From assembly GCF_016919405.1 (NCBI RefSeq), contig NZ_CP070353.1:3312501-3376500 (forward strand): a stretch of DNA of 64,000 nucleotides, in the 5' to 3' direction. Source of the DNA: Ensifer sp. PDNC004 (GTDB lineage: Bacteria > Pseudomonadota > Alphaproteobacteria > Rhizobiales > Rhizobiaceae). The position numbers and the translations under genes are program-made. Below the pieces are notes generated by a model. The model worked only from the letters and a program-made list of their open reading frames with translations, did no database searches and was not told the DNA's origin. This document shows positions 21,504-29,391 of the stretch, piece by piece. The number at the start of each line of letters is the position of its first letter. The stretch's first letter is position 1.

Positions 21504-22433
21504 ATGAATATATCTCCCTTCTCTAATGGTTTGCGCAGCCTGCTCGTCGCGGCCGTGATGACGGCTGGCGGCGCATCGGTGGCGATGGCCGAAACACTGA
21601 AGATCGAACACAGCAGCGGCGTCACCGAGGTGGAGAAAAACCCGAAGACCGTGCTGGTCTATGATTTCGGCATGTTGGAAACGCTGGATATGCTCGGCGT
21701 CGCCGTCGCCGGCGTCCCCGGATCGGCCGTCCCGCCGTCGCTCGAAAAGTACAAGGCCGACACCTATGCGAAGATCGGCACGCTGTTTGAACCCGACTTC
21801 GAGGCGATCAATGCGGCGGAGCCCAACCTCGTCATCGTCGGCGGGCGGTCGCAGGCGAAATATGCTGAAGTCGCCAAACTGGCACCGACGATCGACCTGA
21901 CCTCGGACGACAAGGATCTGATCGGCAGCGTCAAGAAGAATGCAGAGATCCTCGGCGAGATCTTCGGCAAGGAAGCCGAGATCAAGGCAAGCATCGCCAA
22001 GCTCGATTCCTCGATCGAGGCGCTGCGTGGCCTTGCTGCGGAACGTGGAACGGGTCTCATCCTGCTGACGACCGGCGGAAAGATCAGCGCCTATGGCAAG
22101 GGATCGCGCTTCGGCGCGTTGCATGACGTCTTCGGGATCAAGCCGGCCGATCCCGAGCTGCAGGTCGCGACCCACGGCCAGGCGGTTTCCTACGAATATA
22201 TTCTCGAAACCAACCCCGACTGGATCTTCGTCGTCGATCGCGATGCAGCCATCGGCCAGCAGGCACAGCCGGCAGCGGCCCTGCTCGACAACGAACTCGT
22301 GCGGCAGACGAAAGCCTGGAAGGACGGACACGTCGTTTATCTCGACTCCGCCAAGCTTTACCTCACGGCATCGGGCCTGAAGTCGCAGCAGGATATTGTC
22401 GATCAGCTGACGCAGGCGCTGAGCAAGAAGTGA
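21504..22433 (+). CDS. Siderophore ABC transporter substrate-binding protein
   Basis: 309-residue periplasmic cluster-A binding protein of the FatB/YclQ/CeuE type. The signal peptide is likely cut after AMA at residue 29. The two-lobe fold is shown by TVLVYDFGMLETLDMLGV, EAINAAEPNLVIVGGR and the C-terminal KAWKDGHVVYLDSAKLYLTASG. It delivers a ferric siderophore, perhaps catecholate, to the FecCD permeases encoded divergently. The start at 21504 fits the signal peptide and has GAGGT upstream inside a two-codon minigene. No lipobox is present, so it is soluble. A hairpin follows. Confidence 0.92.
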   Translation: MNISPFSNGLRSLLVAAVMTAGGASVAMAETLKIEHSSGVTEVEKNPKTVLVYDFGMLETLDMLGVAVAGVPGSAVPPSLEKYKADTYAKIGTLFEPDFEAINAAEPNLVIVGGRSQAKYAEVAKLAPTIDLTSDDKDLIGSVKKNAEILGEIFGKEAEIKASIAKLDSSIEALRGLAAERGTGLILLTTGGKISAYGKGSRFGALHDVFGIKPADPELQVATHGQAVSYEYILETNPDWIFVVDRDAAIGQQAQPAAALLDNELVRQTKAWKDGHVVYLDSAKLYLTASGLKSQQDIVDQLTQALSKK

Positions 22434-22440
22434 TTGCAAC

Positions 22441-22463
22441 GCGACGCCGCATTGCGGCGTCGC
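22441..22463 (+). terminator. Terminator-like hairpin after binding-protein gene
   Basis: GCGACGCCGC-ATT-GCGGCGTCGC followed by TGTTT. It has a perfect 10-base stem and a weak T tail. Confidence 0.75.
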
Positions 22464-22535
22464 TGTTTACCACCCGATTGCTGCGTTGCGTGCAGGCGTG
22501 TTTCACGCCGCCGGGCGGATTTCGGGACAAAGGGA

Positions 22536-22585
22536 AGCCAACACCAAATACCCTTAACTCTTACGGTATTTATCCGGTGTTGGCT
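22536..22585. repeat. Long imperfect hairpin
   Basis: AGCCAACACC(22536-22545)/GGTGTTGGCT(22576-22585) encloses AAATACC/GGTATTT with a short bulge. The stem pairs 17 bases in all. No T run follows, so it is more likely an RNA structure or repeat element than a terminator. Confidence 0.65.
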
Positions 22586-23219
22586 CCTTTTGGAGAGACG
22601 CGTAATATCTTGATTTAGAGATTTTCGCTTTTTTGTTAAATTTATTTTAGTTTTTACTTTTTTATATAATGTCCGCCCGGATTGGGTCCGAGCTATATGT
22701 CGACTTGCTTTACGCTTACTCGATGGAACGCGGACGCAACTGTCCGAAGGGCAGGTTTCTTATTGGCTGCAAGCGCCTGGTGGCGCTCGGCCGGACCCGT
22801 TTGATCTTCCGGAACGAAAGTCCAATTTGACTCCAAACGGCGCGACGCGGAAGATACCAATTCTAGTTAGTGGTTTGTAATTACTGACACTTTCCCGTCT
22901 AACCATCGGTGGCAAACCCTTGGCGCTGCGATGAAATCCCAAGCTTTTTCAGAGGCATCCATCGCGCGGTGCCCCGGCACTCTAGGCCGTTTGCGCCGGG
23001 ATGCGGGCGATCGCCGATAGTAAAGTAAGGGCGTCCTAGTCCGGAATAAGTATTCCTGCGTATTTCGGAGCGGAAGAGGGGATTAAGAACGGCCGTGCGG
23101 GCCTGCTTAACTAATCCTATTATTGCGTGCCGCCGGCCGCGCCTTGGCAGAAATGCATAGGACATCGGCTCTTGCGGAGGTATCCTGGAGCCTTGTTTTT
23201 GAGGACGTTCCGCGCCTTG

Positions 23220-23236
23220 GTAAACAGAACGTTTAC
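23220..23236. promoter_or_regulatory. Palindrome upstream of LuxR-type gene
   Basis: GTAAAC-AGAAC-GTTTAC, perfect 6-base arms and nearly 8, with TACAAT overlapping its right arm as a possible -10. A related GGTAAAT/ATTTACC pair lies upstream of the UDP-xylose synthase gene. A possible autoregulatory operator. Confidence 0.4.
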
Positions 23237-23475
23237 AATATAACCCAAAGATGGTTCGATTTATAACGATTTAAGTGCCTTTCCGGCGCTTCTCTAATCC
23301 TTTTGGGCTGTTTCGTTGCGGAGATCTTTACGTTACATTAGCTATCGCGAATTTTATCGCGCAGGAAAAAACGTGACGCATAAGTGGTTCCGAATAAATT
23401 TTTTGAAAGTGGGGCGTGCCGACGGCCAGACCGCGGCACCCATAAAAATAAATGGAAAAATCCTAGGAGGGCGTA

Positions 23476-24276
23476 ATGTATCCTGGAAGCTCCAAAGTGG
23501 GTGATTTTGAAGATAACAACAAGGCTTTGTCAGAAAAGAAAAAAATCGTAATGCTCGCCAAGATCGATCTGTTCGCCGAATGCCTGATGCAGGCCGTCGG
23601 GTCCAGGTTTCAAGGGCACGATATCGTCAGCTTCTCCGATCCCGACAATCTGCTCGACGGCAATCTCGTCGATGTCACGCTGATCATGCTGTACCGGATG
23701 CCTCCCAAGTCCTTTCCGGCTATCTTGCGGACCATTCACGAGTTCCACCCGCGGGCATCGATCGGCCTGGTGGTGGAGAATGCCGAGGAACTCGATCCTT
23801 CGATTGCCGGCTTCGTCGAAGAGCGCCTCATCCATGGCGTCCTGCCGTTGAACCTCAATCTCGACGTCTGCCTTGCCGCCATCGATTTACTGATGAAGGG
23901 CGGCGAACATTTCCCGGCGGCTTTGCTGCGGCGGCTTTCTCCCGAGCCTTTCGCGGCAAACAACCTTTACGGCCGGCGCGGGGAAGCCTCGGGCCAGACG
24001 GTCGTCTCGGGAACGGGGCGGCGCAAGCGCGATGCCGGCCCGGACGGCCTGACGACACGCGAGGTCCAGATCCTCGATCTGATCTGCAAGGGTACGCAGA
24101 ACAAGATCATCGCGGACCGGCTCGGGCTGTCGGAAAACACCGTCAAGGTTCACGTCCGCAACATCTACAAGAAGATGAACGTTCGCAACCGTACGGAAGC
24201 TGCGTCTCGCTACTTCACCAACGATGCGGCGACGGAGCGCAACGGCGACGTCATCCTGTCGCGTTGGAAGAACTAG
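23476..24276 (+). CDS. LuxR-type response regulator with degenerate receiver
   Basis: 266-residue regulator. Residues ~22-140 fit a receiver-like fold (IVMLAKIDLFAECLMQAV, DVTLIMLYRMPP, and a final helix LAAIDLLMKGG). The phospho-accepting Asp is replaced by Met71 and the conserved Lys loop reads GVLPLN, so it is probably not phosphorylated. Residues 191-250 are a GerE/LuxR helix-turn-helix (LTTREVQILDLICKGTQNKIIADRLGLSENTVKVHVRNIYKKMNV is split across helices 1-4). There is no acyl-homoserine-lactone domain. TAGGAGG lies upstream of the ATG. It stands alone, 540 bases before the polysaccharide operon, and is the obvious candidate to control it. Confidence 0.88.
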   Translation: MYPGSSKVGDFEDNNKALSEKKKIVMLAKIDLFAECLMQAVGSRFQGHDIVSFSDPDNLLDGNLVDVTLIMLYRMPPKSFPAILRTIHEFHPRASIGLVVENAEELDPSIAGFVEERLIHGVLPLNLNLDVCLAAIDLLMKGGEHFPAALLRRLSPEPFAANNLYGRRGEASGQTVVSGTGRRKRDAGPDGLTTREVQILDLICKGTQNKIIADRLGLSENTVKVHVRNIYKKMNVRNRTEAASRYFTNDAATERNGDVILSRWKN

Positions 24277-24481
24277 GCGCGACGCAAGGCGGGCGTTTGT
24301 CCGCTTGAAGGCCTGGATGTCATCGAAGACATGCCAGGTTCCCCCTCGGTCCCAGGTGAACTCTCCTGGGGCTGCTCTCGAAATAAAATGCTGCTTTGGA
24401 ACCTGCCCGGCGAATGGCCGGGCGGTTCGGCCGCAGTATGTCTCCGCGACAGGTATGCGAAACCCCGAAGATAAAACCGTA

Positions 24482-24507
24482 ATTTACCTTAGAACATGCT
24501 GGTAAAT
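24482..24507. promoter_or_regulatory. Inverted repeat ATTTACC-N12-GGTAAAT
   Basis: Perfect 7-base arms separated by 12 bases, upstream of the UDP-xylose synthase gene. The GGTAAA half-site also occurs in the palindrome before the LuxR-type gene (23219-23224), which would fit one regulator binding both, though the half-site orientation and spacing differ. Confidence 0.4.
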
Positions 24508-24541
24508 ATTTCGTTACTTTTGAGCTGGATTGGCCGGAAAG

Positions 24542-24557
24542 TAATCACATGTGATTA
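24542..24557. promoter_or_regulatory. 16-base perfect palindrome in uxs promoter region
   Basis: TAATCACATGTGATTA, perfectly symmetrical, in the AT-rich region 259 bases before the uxs start codon. It looks like a dimeric helix-turn-helix operator; which protein binds is unknown. Confidence 0.5.
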
Positions 24558-24815
24558 TGTCAATAGAAGTTTGTTGTAATTTTGGATTATTTACTGGAAA
24601 TAAATTCCATACATATTGACTGAATGCTCCTTATTTGATAATTAGCTAATATTGAAATTGAAAAACTGAAAAATATTGATTGCAATTGAATAGTTTATTT
24701 TTTGTCGGGTTGTGCGTGTCATTGTAATAAAGAGAATATTTTTATTATTTATTGCGCTCGCATCCCGTCTCCAAATCACCAAAGAAAATGGTGAGCTTAA
24801 TAATTGGAGGTGCGC

Positions 24816-25856
24816 ATGCGAAAGGTCGTCAAGGGACCGCTGTCCGTGGTCGGACAGCGGGAATTTCTTAAGAAGATCGCAGGAATACCGAAGAGAATAC
24901 TAGTAACGGGTGGAAGCGGTTTTCTTGGATCTCATATTTGCGAAAGACTTCTTTCCCTGGGGCATACGGTCATCTGTCTTGACAACTTTTCGACCGGCCG
25001 GCGCGAAAATCTCTCTCATCTGGCGCAGGACCCCCATCTCCACATCATCGATCACGACGTTCGAAAGCCTTACCTGATCGATGCGGATGTCATCTTCAAT
25101 TTTGCCTCTCCAGCATCCCCTCCGGACTATCAGGCCGACCCGGTCGGAACCCTGATGACGAACGTCCTCGGCGCGCTGCACGCGCTCGAAAACGCCAAGG
25201 CCACCGGTGCCACGGTCATCCAGTCCTCGACGTCGGAAATCTATGGTGATCCGCTGACCAGTCCGCAGCGGGAAACCTATTTCGGCAACGTCAACACGAT
25301 CGGTCCGCGGGCCTGCTATGACGAAGGCAAACGGTCGGCCGAGACGCTGTTCTTCGATTACCACCGGACCCACGGCGTGAAGATCAAGGTCGCACGTATC
25401 TTCAACACCTATGGTCCGCGCATGCGCCCCGACGACGGGCGGGTTATATCCAACTTTGTCGTCCAGGCTCTCCGCGGCAACGATCTCACGATCTATGGCG
25501 ACGGGTACCAGACCCGGTCCTTCTGCTATGTCGACGACCTGATCGACGGCTTCCTCCGCCTTTCTGTCTCGGCCGACCCGTGCACCGGGCCGATCAATCT
25601 CGGCAATCCCGGAGAGTTCACGGTTCTCGAGCTCGCGCAGATGGTGATTTCGATGACGGGCTCGCGCTCGCGCATCGTGCATCTGGCAGCAGCCACCGAC
25701 GATCCCCGCCAGCGACGGCCCGATATCACGCAGGCGCGTGGCGAGCTCGCATGGGAACCGAAGGTGATGCTGCGCGAAGGCCTCGAGCGCACGATCGCCC
25801 ATTTCGACGAGCGCCTCAGTGCGGCCGACCGCGCAGTGGCCGGAGAGGCGGTATGA
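24816..25856 (+). CDS. uxs: UDP-glucuronate decarboxylase (UDP-xylose synthase)
   Basis: 346-residue extended short-chain dehydrogenase. NAD-binding [10 protein letters not shown] is at 31-40, the UXS-type [11 protein letters not shown] follows, catalytic Y168 and K172 lie in CYDEGK, and [15 protein letters not shown] is near the substrate site. It converts UDP-glucuronate to UDP-xylose with CO2 release, NAD+ being recycled. ATG at 24816 is set by GGAGG 5 bases upstream; a TTG four codons earlier is less likely. First gene of a tight operon with the 4-epimerase and a GT2 synthase. The same uxs-uxe pair has been characterised in S. meliloti, where it feeds an arabinose-containing polysaccharide. 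Confidence 0.93.
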   Translation: MRKVVKGPLSVVGQREFLKKIAGIPKRILVTGGSGFLGSHICERLLSLGHTVICLDNFSTGRRENLSHLAQDPHLHIIDHDVRKPYLIDADVIFNFASPASPPDYQADPVGTLMTNVLGALHALENAKATGATVIQSSTSEIYGDPLTSPQRETYFGNVNTIGPRACYDEGKRSAETLFFDYHRTHGVKIKVARIFNTYGPRMRPDDGRVISNFVVQALRGNDLTIYGDGYQTRSFCYVDDLIDGFLRLSVSADPCTGPINLGNPGEFTVLELAQMVISMTGSRSRIVHLAAATDDPRQRRPDITQARGELAWEPKVMLREGLERTIAHFDERLSAADRAVAGEAV

Positions 25857-25857
25857 C

Positions 25858-26841
25858 ATGTCTCGCGTCGCACTGGTCACCGGCGGAGCCGGCTTCATAG
25901 GCAGCCACACCTGCAAGCGCCTGGCTGAGCAGGGTATCGTGCCCGTCGTCTACGATAATCTGTCGACGGGGCATCGGGCCAACGTGAAATGGGGCCCCCT
26001 CGTTGAGGGAGCGATCGAGGACAAGGAACGGCTGGCGGCGGCAATCCGGACCCATGCGCCCGAATGCCTCATTCATTTTGCCGCGTCCGCCTATGTCGGG
26101 GAATCGGTCGAGGATCCCGGAAAATATTACACCAACAATGTCGCGGGCAGCATCGCGCTTCTGGAAGCCTGCCGGGCGACCGGACTGGGACGTATCGTCT
26201 TTTCCAGCTCCTGCGCCACCTATGGCATCCCGCCGCAGCTACCGATTACCGAGGACATGGTTCAGCTGCCGATCAATCCCTATGGCCGCACCAAGCTGAT
26301 GATAGAACTGATGCTTGGCGACTATGCCCGCGCCTACGGCATCCGCTCGGTGGCGCTGCGCTACTTCAATGCGGCAGGCGCCGATCCGGAAGGGCAGCTG
26401 ACCGAAAAGCACGATCCGGAAACGCATCTCATTCCCCGTGCGCTGATGGCGGCGGCCGGCCGCATCGACAGGCTCGACGTCTTCGGCGACGACTATGCGA
26501 CACCGGATGGCACCTGCATCCGCGACTATATCCACGTGACCGACCTTGCCGATGCGCATGTGGCGTCCGTGAACTACCTGCGCGACGGCGGCGAGGTGCT
26601 GCACGCCAATCTCGGTTCTGGCCACGGTACGTCGATCCGGCAGGTGCTGTCGGCCATCGACCGGGTGACCGGGCGGCCGGTGCCGGTGCAGATGCTGCCG
26701 CGCCGGCCCGGAGACCCGCCGGTTCTCTATGCCGACACGAACTGGGCGCGCCAGAGGCTGGGCTTCAGCCCACAGCTCTCGGACATCGACACGATCATCG
26801 CCACCGCCGCGCCGAGCTTCGGCCTGGAGGTGCGCTCATGA
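25858..26841 (+). CDS. uxe: UDP-xylose 4-epimerase (GalE-like)
   Basis: 327-residue GalE-type epimerase. It shows GGAGFIGSH near the N-terminus, catalytic Y142 and K146 in PYGRTK, SSSCATYG, and RYFNAAGADPEG. By sequence alone UDP-glucose 4-epimerase is possible. Its position one base after uxs and overlapping the synthase gene by ATGA points to UDP-xylose 4-epimerase, giving UDP-L-arabinopyranose. Cytoplasmic. It supplies the sugar donor for the polymer made by the next gene. Confidence 0.85.
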   Translation: MSRVALVTGGAGFIGSHTCKRLAEQGIVPVVYDNLSTGHRANVKWGPLVEGAIEDKERLAAAIRTHAPECLIHFAASAYVGESVEDPGKYYTNNVAGSIALLEACRATGLGRIVFSSSCATYGIPPQLPITEDMVQLPINPYGRTKLMIELMLGDYARAYGIRSVALRYFNAAGADPEGQLTEKHDPETHLIPRALMAAAGRIDRLDVFGDDYATPDGTCIRDYIHVTDLADAHVASVNYLRDGGEVLHANLGSGHGTSIRQVLSAIDRVTGRPVPVQMLPRRPGDPPVLYADTNWARQRLGFSPQLSDIDTIIATAAPSFGLEVRS

Positions 26842-28802
26842 GCTGGTCGCCGGCAACTGCGAAACCAAATGAGACCATCGCCATCGATAAGAGCAGGAAG
26901 GCGGCTTTCGCGCCGACTGCCCTGTTTTCGGGCCGGCTGCAACTGCTCCATGTCCTCGGCATTGCCGCATGGTTTGGCGCCCTCCTGTATTTCTGGCAGT
27001 GGTGGCTTGATCCCGCCCACGTCGTCGACTGGCCGTCCTATGTGCTGATCACGGTCGTCGTCGGGTGGATCACCCTGCTGCCGGTCTATTTCATCGTGAT
27101 CTTTTCCGGCGCGAAGGTGATGGCGGCAAGCGCCGGCCCGGTGCCGCACGGGCGGGTCGCGATGGTGGTGACCAAGGCGCCTTCGGAACCCTTTTCCGTG
27201 GTGCGCAAGACGCTGCTCGCCATGCTCGATCAGACCGGCTGCGAATTCGACGTGTGGCTCGCCGACGAAGATCCGTCGCCGGATACGATTGCCTGGTGCG
27301 CGGCGCGCGGGGTGATGATCTCGACGCGAAAGGGTGTCGCGGACTACCACCGCTCCTCCTGGCCGCGCCGGACCCGGTGCAAGGAGGGAAACCTCGCCTA
27401 TTTCTACGATCACTATGGCTACGAGCGCTATGATTTCGTCGCCCAGTTCGACGCCGACCATGTGCCGGAAACGACCTATCTCGTCGAGGTGCTGCGTCCG
27501 TTCAACGACCCGTCGGTCGGCTATGTCTCGGCGCCCAGCATTTGCGACGCCAACGCTGCCGCCAGCTGGGCGGCGCGCGGGCGGCTCCATGCGGAAGCCA
27601 GCATGCACGGCTCGCTGCAGGCCGGCTACAACAACGGTTGGGCGCCGTTGTGCATCGGCTCGCACTATGCCGTGCGGACCAAGGCGCTGAAGCAGATCGG
27701 TGGACTGGGTCCCGAACTTGCCGAAGACCATTCGACGACGCTGATCATGAATGCCCATGGCTGGCGCGGCGTGCATGCGCTGAACGCGATCGCCCATGGC
27801 GACGGACCGGCCAACTTCGCCGATCTGGTGGTCCAGGAGTTTCAATGGTCGCGAAGCCTCGTCACTATCCTGCTGAAATACTCGCCGGTCTACGTGCCGA
27901 AGCTGTCGCCGCGGCTGAAGTTCCAGTTCCTGTTCTCGCAGCTCTGGTATCCGCTGTTTTCGTGCTTCATGGCGCTGATGTTCCTGATGCCGATTGCGGC
28001 GCTCGCGGCCGGGCGAACCTTCGTCGCCGTCACCTATCCGGACTTCCTGCTGCACTTTGTGCCGCTCTCGCTGGTCTTGATCGCGCTTGCCTATTTCTGG
28101 CGCTCGACGGGCACGTTCCGGCCCTATGATGCGCGCGTCCTGAGTTGGGAAGGCACGCTGTTCCTGTTTGCGCGCTGGCCCTGGTCGCTTCTCGGTTGCC
28201 TTGCGGCAGTGCGCGATCACCTGACCGGCAACTTCGTCGACTTCCGCATCACGCCGAAGGGCGGCGGTGCCGCTGCGCCCTTGCCGCTGCGGGTGCTGAT
28301 GCCCTATCTCGTGCTCGCCTTGGCGTCGGCACTGGTCGCCTGGGGCATCTCCGATGCCGGCACCGCACGCGGGTTTTACGTCTTTGCCGGCATCAACGCG
28401 CTGATCTATGCAGGGCTGGTGGCGGTAATCCTCATTTGCCACGCACGTGAAAACCGGCTGGGCCTGATCCCGCGCTCGACGATGACCGCGGCGACGGCCG
28501 GGTGCCTGGTGCTGGTCTCGGTGCTCTCTGCCCAATCGGCCGTGCGCCACGGGGCCGAGGCAACGCAGGCATTGTCGCACGGCCTGCAATTCGTGAGCTT
28601 CACCGAAACGAGATACACGGTCGCCGGTGCCGGCAGCGGCACCAATCTCAAAACCGTTCGCTTCCGCCTGAAATGGAGAGGGTTTTCACAGCCCTCCGAC
28701 GGGCCCGCGCGCGGCGAAATCAGTGCATCGAATGTCAGCCAACCAAGGAACAGGGAAACGATAACGACCAGGAAGGTCGGTCGGTTTCATGTGCCGTCAT
28801 GA
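26838..28802 (+). CDS. apsS: GT2 processive polysaccharide synthase (ApsS-like)
   Basis: 654-residue membrane glycosyltransferase of family GT2, cellulose-synthase-like. Two N-terminal helices (about 35-55 and 68-90) precede a cytoplasmic catalytic domain with D143/D145 (LADEDPS), D205-x-D207 (QFDADH), E296-D297 and Q336-W-S-R339. The last is a variant of the processive QxxRW motif, with Ser in place of Trp. At least six further helices follow, and a basic C-terminal tail. I see no PilZ domain. It probably polymerises UDP-arabinose or UDP-xylose derived sugar and extrudes the chain across the inner membrane. The start at 26838 overlaps uxe (ATGA). Confidence 0.85.
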   Translation: MSWSPATAKPNETIAIDKSRKAAFAPTALFSGRLQLLHVLGIAAWFGALLYFWQWWLDPAHVVDWPSYVLITVVVGWITLLPVYFIVIFSGAKVMAASAGPVPHGRVAMVVTKAPSEPFSVVRKTLLAMLDQTGCEFDVWLADEDPSPDTIAWCAARGVMISTRKGVADYHRSSWPRRTRCKEGNLAYFYDHYGYERYDFVAQFDADHVPETTYLVEVLRPFNDPSVGYVSAPSICDANAAASWAARGRLHAEASMHGSLQAGYNNGWAPLCIGSHYAVRTKALKQIGGLGPELAEDHSTTLIMNAHGWRGVHALNAIAHGDGPANFADLVVQEFQWSRSLVTILLKYSPVYVPKLSPRLKFQFLFSQLWYPLFSCFMALMFLMPIAALAAGRTFVAVTYPDFLLHFVPLSLVLIALAYFWRSTGTFRPYDARVLSWEGTLFLFARWPWSLLGCLAAVRDHLTGNFVDFRITPKGGGAAAPLPLRVLMPYLVLALASALVAWGISDAGTARGFYVFAGINALIYAGLVAVILICHARENRLGLIPRSTMTAATAGCLVLVSVLSAQSAVRHGAEATQALSHGLQFVSFTETRYTVAGAGSGTNLKTVRFRLKWRGFSQPSDGPARGEISASNVSQPRNRETITTRKVGRFHVPS

Positions 28803-28852
28803 CGACGGCAAGCAGTCGAGTGTGTGTGGTCTCCAATGCGAGGAGAAGTGTA

Positions 28853-29368
28853 ATGAAAGGGTCGTTGAAAGTTGTAGCTCTTCCGCTGCTGGTGCCTTTG
28901 GCAGCGGCCGCGGTCTATTTCGGCGCCGAGCCGGTCAAGGCGAAGATGGAAGTCAAGCCGACGCCGCTCAGCGCCTATGAGGTCTATTCGCTCTACCGCA
29001 ACAAGACCTGGGAATGGTCGACGGGCGGTGCCCGGTTCGAAGCCCATGGGCGCAAGCTCGTCGCGTTCGTCGACAAGGGCAAGGGCGATCGCTCCTTTGC
29101 CGAAGGCAACTGGTACGTCAGCGACCTCGGCATGATGTGCATGCAGGCCACCTGGACGACGTCGGCCAATGCCGGCAACGCCCGCAGCTGCTTCGGTCAC
29201 GCCCGGATCGGCGACACGGTCTATCAACGCAAGGTCCCCAATGGGAAGTGGTACGTCTTCAGCCATGCCAAGCCCCGCGCCGGTGACGAGTACAAGCGCT
29301 TCGTCGCCCACGACAACATTACGGCCAAGGCACTCCGGCTGAAGGAACAGTTCCTGGCCAAGAAATAG
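28853..29368 (+). CDS. DUF995 family exported small protein
   Basis: 171-residue protein with a signal peptide (VVALPLLVPLAAAAVYFGA, about 7-25). A DUF995-like domain follows (YSLYRNKTWEWSTGGARF, KGDRSFAEGNWYVSDLG, SCFGHARIGDTVYQRKVPNGKWYVFSH). DUF995 proteins are frequent beside rhizobial exopolysaccharide genes. GAGGAG lies 7 bases before the ATG. It is 50 bases after the synthase gene and 23 before the hydrolase gene, so part of the same operon. It may assist polymer export or anchoring in the periplasm. Two Cys (in MMCMQ and RSCFGH) could form a disulfide. Confidence 0.8.
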   Translation: MKGSLKVVALPLLVPLAAAAVYFGAEPVKAKMEVKPTPLSAYEVYSLYRNKTWEWSTGGARFEAHGRKLVAFVDKGKGDRSFAEGNWYVSDLGMMCMQATWTTSANAGNARSCFGHARIGDTVYQRKVPNGKWYVFSHAKPRAGDEYKRFVAHDNITAKALRLKEQFLAKK

Positions 29369-29391
29369 ACGTTCTGCCGCAGGAGGATGAA

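Larger units (their letters stand above)
22464..23475. other. Long intergenic region upstream of LuxR-type regulator
   Basis: About 1 kb with no convincing gene on either strand. It holds a 50-base imperfect hairpin (22536-22585) and a very AT-rich block (22620-22672) that ends in a consensus -10 TATAAT at 22665-22670. It also holds a GTAAAC-N5-GTTTAC palindrome near the LuxR-type gene. It might encode a small RNA or a long leader, or be the relic of a lost gene. Codon-like structure is absent. Confidence 0.5.
24277..24815. other. AT-rich control region of the polysaccharide operon
   Basis: 539 bases without a gene. The first part has two GC hairpins, CCCAGG/CCTGGG (24351-24370) and GCCCGG/CCGGGC (24405-24423), perhaps ending the regulator transcript. 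From about 24480 to 24790 the sequence becomes very AT-rich, unlike the surroundings, and carries two palindromes (24482-24507 and 24542-24557). Such AT-rich exopolysaccharide promoters are typical targets of MucR/Ros in rhizobia; that is an inference here. Confidence 0.6.

Noticed and set aside
22899..23504. Short frames (about 60-90 codons) in the region before the LuxR-type gene
   Set aside because: No ribosome-binding sites, atypical composition and no recognisable similarity. The region looks non-coding.
23476..24276. Quorum-sensing LuxR receptor
   Set aside because: The N-terminal part is receiver-like, not an autoinducer-binding domain, and no LuxI-type synthase gene lies nearby.
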